From assembly GCF_947179515.1 (NCBI RefSeq), contig NC_067472.1, positions 178,140,078 to 178,204,077 of the forward strand: a stretch of DNA of 64,000 nucleotides. Reading direction: 5' to 3'. Positions 54,398-61,600 of this stretch are shown here, in pieces (within the stretch, counting starts at the first letter, position 1; every line of letters starts with the position of its first letter). Made by a program: the position numbers and the translations under genes. The stretch comes from Apodemus sylvaticus (Eukaryota > Chordata > Mammalia > Rodentia > Muridae). The notes under the pieces were generated by a model. The model was not told where the DNA came from, did no database searches, and saw only the letters and a list, made by a program, of their open reading frames with translations.

Positions 54398-57300
54398 TTT
54401 GATGTTGGTTTTTGGTTTTTTTTCGAGACAAGGTTTCTCTGTATAGCTCTGGCTGTCCTGGAACTCACTCTGTAGACCAGGCTGGCCTCGAACTCAGAAA
54501 TCTGCCTGCCTCTGCCTCCCAGAGTGCTGGGATTACAGGAGTGAGCCCCCACCGCCCGGCTTCCTTGTCTTATTCTTGATTTTAGTGGAATTGCTTTAAA
54601 TTTTTCTTCCTTTAAGTTGCTGTTTTCTATGGCTGCTGTAAACTGCCTTAATTATGTTGAAGTATGGCTCCGCATCCCCAATCTCTCCAGAACTTTTATC
54701 ATGAAGGGGTGTTAGATTTTGTCAAAGGCCTTTTCTGCCTCAAATGAGATGATTATGTGGGTTTTGTCTTTTAATTTGTTTATGTGGTTGATTATATTTA
54801 TCAATTTGTGTGTGTTAAACCAACCCTGCAACTCTGAGATGAATCCTATTTGATCATGACAGATGATCTTTTTGATGTGTTTTTGGATTCAGTTTGCAAA
54901 TATTTTATTAATAATTTTCACATCCATGTTAAGAGAAATTGGTATATAATTCTCTTTATTGGGTCTTTATGTGGTTTGATTATTAGGGTAACTGACCTCA
55001 AAATGAGTTATGGAATGTTCCCTCTGTTTCTGTTTTGTGAAATAGCGGAGTGTCTTCTTTGAAAGTCTAGTACAATTCTGCACTAAAAACATCTAGCCTG
55101 GGACTTTTTTTTTTCTTTGAGAGATTTTGATGGCTATTTCTATTTCTAGGGATTATGAGTCTGTTTAAATTGCTTATCTGATCTTAATTTCATTTTGGTG
55201 AGTGATATGTTTTGGAAACAATTGTCTATTTCTTTTAGATTCACCAATTTGTTGGAGTATAGGTTCTTAAAGTATGTCCTAATGATTCTCTGGATTTCCT
55301 CAGTGTCTCTTATGTCCTCCTGTTCTTCTAATGTTGTTAATTTAGATAATTCTTTCTCCTATTTTTAATTAATTTGGATAAGGGTTTGCCAATCTTACTG
55401 ATTTTCTGAAAAACCCAACTCTTAGTTGCATTTACTTTTTGTATTTTTTTGTTTATTTCTATATTATTGACTTCAGCCTTGAGTTTGGTTATTTATTGCC
55501 ACCTATTCCTTTTGACTGGATTTCTCTTTTTTCTAGATTTCTCAGGTATGCTGTTACGTTACTAATATGAGACCTCTCCAATATTTTTTAGTGTAGGTAC
55601 TTAGTGCTATGAACTTGGCCTCTTATAATTACCTTTATTGTGTCCCATAAGTTTGGGTTTGTTGTATATTCATCTTTATTCAATTCTAGGGAGTCTAATT
55701 AAGTCTAATTTTATTTTCAATTTCTATCTTGGCCCACTTTTCATCATGTAGTGAGTTGTTCAGCTTCCATGAATGAGTTTGTAAGCTTTCTATTGTTTCT
55801 TTTGTTGTTGACATCCAGTTTTTACTTTTTGGGGGGCAGATAGGATGCAGGGTGTTATTTTAATTTTCTTGTATCTGTTAGTACTTGTTTTGTGTTTAAG
55901 TATGTGGTCAGCTTTAGAGAAAGTTTTATGAGGTGCTGAGAAGAAGGTATATTCTTCTGTATTTGGTGAAATGTTCTGTAAATATTTGTTAGGTCCATTT
56001 GTTTAGTTTATAACTTCAGTTAGCTCCGGCATTTCTGTTTAGTTTTTATCTACATGAGAAAAAGTTTTAGTGTATTGAAGCTACCCAGTATCACTGCATG
56101 AGGATCAGTATGTGATTTTAGCTATAGTAGTGTTTCTTTTATAAGTTCGGAGCCCTTTTGTTTGGTGCAGAGGTGTTAAGAATTGTCTTGTCCTCTTGGT
56201 ATATTTTTTCTTTGATTATATTGTCCCTATCTCTTCTGATTAGTTTTGGTTTAAAGTCTATTTTGTTAGATATTAAAATGTATACTTTTATACAATTTAT
56301 AAAATTGCTTTTTAGGTCCATTTGCTTGAAATATCTTTTACTATCTGTTTACCTGAGATGATGTCTATACTTGATGTGTGTTTCTTGGATGCAGCAGGAT
56401 GGATTTATGGATCCTGTTTTGCATCCATTCTGTTAGTCTATGTCTTTTTATTGGGCAATGTAGACCATAAAGACATATTAATGTATAGTGTTTGTAGATT
56501 CCTGTTATGTATGTTGGTGGTAGTAATGGTGTGTGTATATGCATTGTGTGTGTGTGCACACATGTGCATGTGCGTGCACGTGCTTGAGTGAGTTGTGCTT
56601 CCCCTCTTTTGATTTGCTGGTCTAAGATTATTTGTTCCTTCTGTTTTCTTGCATGGTTAACTTCTTTAGGTTGGAGTTTTCCTTCTAGTGCTTTCTGTAA
56701 TACTGGATTTGTAGATAGATATTGCTAAAATTCGTATTTAATATGGAATGTCTTATTTTCTCCATCTATGGTGACTGAAAATTTTACTGGGTAAAGTAGT
56801 CTGGGATGGAATCTGTGGTCTGAGAATCTGTAACATATCTGTCCAGCCCTTCTAACTTTTAGAGTGTCCATTGAGAAATCATGTGTTAGTCTAATAGGCC
56901 TACCTACATGATACTTGGTCTGTTTCCCTTCCAGCTTTTAATATTATTTGTGTGTTCTGAACATTTACTATTTTGTTATTATGTACCCAAGGGAGTCTGT
57001 TTTCTGGTCCAGTCTATTTGGTATTCTCTATGCTTCTAGTATCTTAATAGGCATCTCTTTCTTTGGGTTAGGAACATTTTCTTCTGTGATTTTTGTTGAA
57101 AATGTTTTCTGGGCCTTTAGTACTGTTTTGTTCTTTCTCTATTCTTATTATTCTTAGATTTGGTCTTTTCATAAGAGTCCCAGATTTTCTGGATCTCCTT
57201 TTTCTTTAAGGGATTTTACCTGTTGACTGATGTTCTCCTGTATTTTGTTTTATTTTGTTTTCTTGTTTTGTTTTGTTTTTTTTGAGACAGGGTTTCTCTG

Positions 57301-58584
57301 TGTAGCCCTGGCTGTCCTGGAACTCACTCTGTAGACCAGGCTGGCCTTGAACTCAAAATCCGCCTGCCTCTGCCTCCCATGTGCTTGGATTAAAGGTGTG
57401 CGCCACCACCGCCTGCCCGGCTGCTCCTGTATTTCTTTAAGGGAGTTATTTAAGTCTTTCTTGAAGCCCTCTATCAGCATCATGAGATAAGATTTTAAAT
57501 CCAACTCTTGCTTTTCTGGTGTGTTGGGGTATCCGGGACTTGCTGTGGTGGGAGAACTGGGTTCTGATGTTGCCATGTGTCCTTGGTTTCTGTTGATAGG
57601 GTTCTTGTGCTTGCCTTTCGCTATCTGGTTATCTCTGGTGCTAGTAGGTATTGTTATCTCTGGCTGGAGTTTGTTCCTCCTGTGGGCCTGTAAGCCTGGG
57701 TCCTTACTCTTCTGAGCTCAGAAGTGAAAGCTCTGCTGGGAGATCTCTCTCTCCTGGTGGGCTATGCACAGAAGACTGTGGAGTTTCCTGGCTCCCTGGT
57801 ACCAATGTCGGCAGGAAGATTTCTGTCCCAGCTGCTCCACTGAACTTTTTGCATTGTAAATTGTTATAGATTCTTATCAAGTTTCCCTTCAAAAAGGCTA
57901 GCAACTTCTACCATTCTTGTTGTATATATACAAAGTGCTTCTTGAGGGTTGAAGAGATGGCTCAGCAGTTAACAGCACCAATTGTTCTCTCAGAGGAATT
58001 GGGGTTGATTTCTAGCATTCAACATGGGTGGTCACAATCATCTCTAACTCCTAGTTCCAGGGAATTCAATGCCCCTCTCTGACCTCCACAGGGACCATGC
58101 ACATACTAAATGGTGCACAGACATACATGCAAGCAAACTTCCATATACCTAATACAGTTTTTTTTAAAGTGCTTCTTTGGGCCTGAGAATATGGGTCAAT
58201 TAGTAAAGTGCCTGCCTTGCAAACAAATCTGAATTCCTAGAATTCCTAGAACCCATGTAAAAGGTTAGATATGGTAGTGTGTGCCAGTAATCTAGTGGTG
58301 ACAAGGTCCCTGAAATGTGTTGGCCAGCCAGCCTGGGAAAACTGATTATATAGTCTCAAAAAAAAAAAAAAAATGATGGAGGAAACACATCTGACATTGA
58401 CCTGACCTTTCACACATACCATAGGCATGTATGTATATATTGCACACCTATACTATATAAAAATATAAACTTTTAAGGATTCTCTTAAAAATTATTGGTT
58501 TCCACACAATGTTGAATGTTAGTGGTGGTATTAGATTTCTCTTCCCTGTTGTCTTGCACTTATCCTTTTATATGCGCGTGTGTG

Positions 58585-58634
<50 letters not shown>

Positions 58635-61600
58635 ACATATACACATCCAGAGAGACAGACAGACACCCATTCATACTATACTGAGTTTTCTCTTGAGTTT
58701 GTTACCTGGTAAGAATTTATTTTTTTCCTAAAATAGTTACTAGATTATTTTTTTCATGTATAGTATGACCTTAAATAATTCTTTATTTTGTTGTTTTAAG
58801 AAATCCTTTACAATCCCCTGAAAGTAATGTGCTTAATCTCTCAGTAAAAATCAAATGTGTATTTTTGAATACCAATCATGTCTGGACACTGACCATGCCT
58901 GTCACTCACGTGATCTTTAAAGCAGTTGTTGGAAGGCAATGAGGTTCTCTTTAATAAATAAAGGCATTACAAACATGAGACTCATGTTCTAATTGTAGAA
59001 ACCAATAACATGACTGCTCTTTGGCATGGTTAGGGGGAAGATTTTTATTGTTGCTAGGAGGGAGAAAATAGCCAGAGGCATCTGGAAGAGTTCAGAGCAG
59101 AGAAAGTAGTGGACTGAATATGGCCAGCAGCCTGGACCAAGCCAGTGCTGTGCACATGACAGGCAAGAACAGCAGGGGTGGAGAAGAGAGAGCAAACACT
59201 AAGAAGCAGGAGCATAGCAGAGAAGGCTGCTGGGAGGGCAGAGCAAGGGTGAGGAGAGTGAGGGGGGTGGGAGCCCGAGGGAGGGAGGGAGGGAGAGGAA
59301 GCAATGAGGGAAGCTAGCAGGGTGAACTGTGAAATAAGTAACAGCGAGGGAACCTGCAGTTGATAGACAGCTCCACAAAGAAGTAGCCTTAAGTCCCTTC
59401 TGCCAGGTGAGGGAAATGAGCTCTTTTGGTAGAGGGGAATAGGTTTCGCAAGTTCCTGAGGAATGCTGGCTTTTATCTAATCACCTGAAATTCTCCTATA
59501 GTCTGGGTTGGGCCCATTTCTGATTTTTGGACTGCCTTTTGGAGTTTGGGGGGTTGGAGTTTCCTCTGGACCTCACAGTAACAAGCTTTGTTTTATTTTT
59601 GTCACTTCTAAGCTCTGCTCTGTCCTGGGTTTGCAGTGCCTACAGCTCTTCTCTGACACTCTTTTTGACATGTAGACAGAGCAAGCTAGTGGAGAAGAAA
59701 AAGGAGCTGAGGCCAAAGTACTAACTAGTCCTGGAGTAAGGGCCCCCGGACAGTGGAGCTGGCTTGCCCAGGGCTGACTCTAGAGATGGTTAGTCAGTGC
59801 CACCCTTCTCTATGGCAGCCAGTGGTGGATGGTGCAAGCTTAGGCTTTCTCTTCAAGCAACTCGAACTGTGCTTGTGGGAATTAGCGTTGTTGTGGATAA
59901 CTAGAGGCAGTCATGAAGGGAGTGGCAGGGGCAGGTATCTCAACAGGGCCTTTGTACCTGTCTGATCTGTGAAGATGGCATTGTCAGAGTCTGGAGTCTG
60001 TACCCTGATGCGGAGCTGTCACAGGTTCCTATCAGTGTTGGATGCTTGGTGTTTAGTGTCAGAAACTCCCATTATCCAGCTGACAAAGTAGCAATGGTAT
60101 AATTAGCCTGTGGTTCTTACTTAATGAAGTTGCATCTGTTTGCTGTTCCAGACCTGCCACAAAATGGGACAGTGCAGCTATCCAGTACTTTCAGAACATC
60201 CTAAGAGGTAAGGCCAGGGCATGTTTGCGGGAGTGCTTTAAGCTGACACCCATGGTGGCTTACACTCACTTCTGTTGCCAGACGTCTTAGATCCACATGC
60301 ATAACTGTTGGCCCTTCTTACAGAGCCCTTAAGTTACTTGAAGCCCCTTCCATGCCAGGTATCACATTGGCTATGCCCCTGTAATTTTGCAGATGGAATT
60401 AGATGTTAGTAATTGTCAGCCGAAATAAAGAACTGTCTGGTTGTTGTAGAGGACCTTTCTCAGTAACAGTCCCTGCTTCTCAGATTGTTTTTAAATGCTA
60501 AGGGGATACAGAGTGATTGTATATTTTCTTGATCCAAGAGTTGATGAAAAACCCAACTTATTTTACTGAGCAAGGGATAGTAAGTAGACATTTGTGTAAT
60601 GATCATCATTGCTAACTTAAAGTATATAAAATACTGCCATAGCATCTTCCTAAGTCTTGCCAGTTAGTATTCCTATGGCTGTGTCTACCTGCTAGGACTG
60701 CTTTGGAGTATGATGGGATGTGAAAGGCCTGGATGTTGTTCGGTGCCTAATGAGTAATGTTAATGTCAGCTTACTTCTTTGTTCATTTATTGCCATTTAG
60801 CAACTACCCAAGTGGAAGCAAAACTATGTGCTGTGGAAGAAGATACTTTTGAGGTTTACCTTTATGCAACAATAAAAAATGAAAAAGTAAGTGAAAGACA
60901 TGGTGGGGTGGGAGGTGTCTTAGGGTTGATTTTACGTCTTAAGTACTGAAAATATATTTGAATTTCAGGAGTTTTCTGGTGGCATCTATAGGGTTTAAGT
61001 GTAGGATCATGTGATCTGAAAATAGGGATTTTCCTTTCTGAATCTTTTATTTTTTCTCTTATTGCTGTACCAGAGATTCTTGGTCTATATTGAAGAAGAG
61101 GTAAGAGTGGACCTTTTCCTTTCCCTCTTTTGAGATAAGGACTCATTTTGTAGTCCTAGATGGCTGGTAACTTGTAGAAATCTGCCTCTGCTGCCCAAGT
61201 GCTGGGATTGAAGACATGAGCCATGGCTCCCAGCCGTATTGTCTCATTTTTTTTAAAGATTTATTTATTTATTATATGTAAGTACACTGTAGCTGTCTTC
61301 AGACACCTTTTCTTCTCTCTCTGGGCCTGCTCACTCTGGCCCAAAGATTTATTTATTGTATGTAAGTATACCCCAGAAGAGGGCATCGAATCCCATTACA
61401 AATCCCAGCCATGTGGTGTCTGGGATTTGAACTCAAGACATTCAGAAGAGCAGTCAGTGCTCTTAACTGCTGAGCCATCTCTTCAGCCCCCTGATATCTT
61501 ATTCTTAACACTTACCTTAAGTGTGAGAAACATACTCCTTATTAGGCAAATTTTGATTAATCTATTAATGCCAATACTTAGAAAGTACTACCTGTATTCT

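Larger units (their letters stand above)
52865..57860 (-). mobile_element. Long L1, antisense, ORF2 to ORF1/5' region, broken by SINEs
   Basis: Reverse ORF2 text begins at 52,865 ('cattataaaaatcaggtgtc'), includes reverse-transcriptase-region text ('ggctgtcatccc'-like zones near 54,700 and 'gttttctgaaaaacccaact'-like text near 55,400), and reaches ORF1/5' text around 57,420-57,860 ('ggagttatttaagtctttct', 'gggacttgctgtggtgggag'). Old: no long open frame survives. Interrupted at 53,117-53,700, 54,058-54,240, 54,364-54,562 and 57,246-57,423. Confidence 0.8.
47547..60151 (+). other. Tdrd12 intron 4 (about 12.6 kb, L1-rich)
   Basis: GTAAGT donor; acceptor 'tttgctgttccag'. Roughly 47.9-57.9 kb is built of L1 pieces, mostly antisense to Tdrd12, with many nested SINEs and LTRs. 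Confidence 0.85.
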
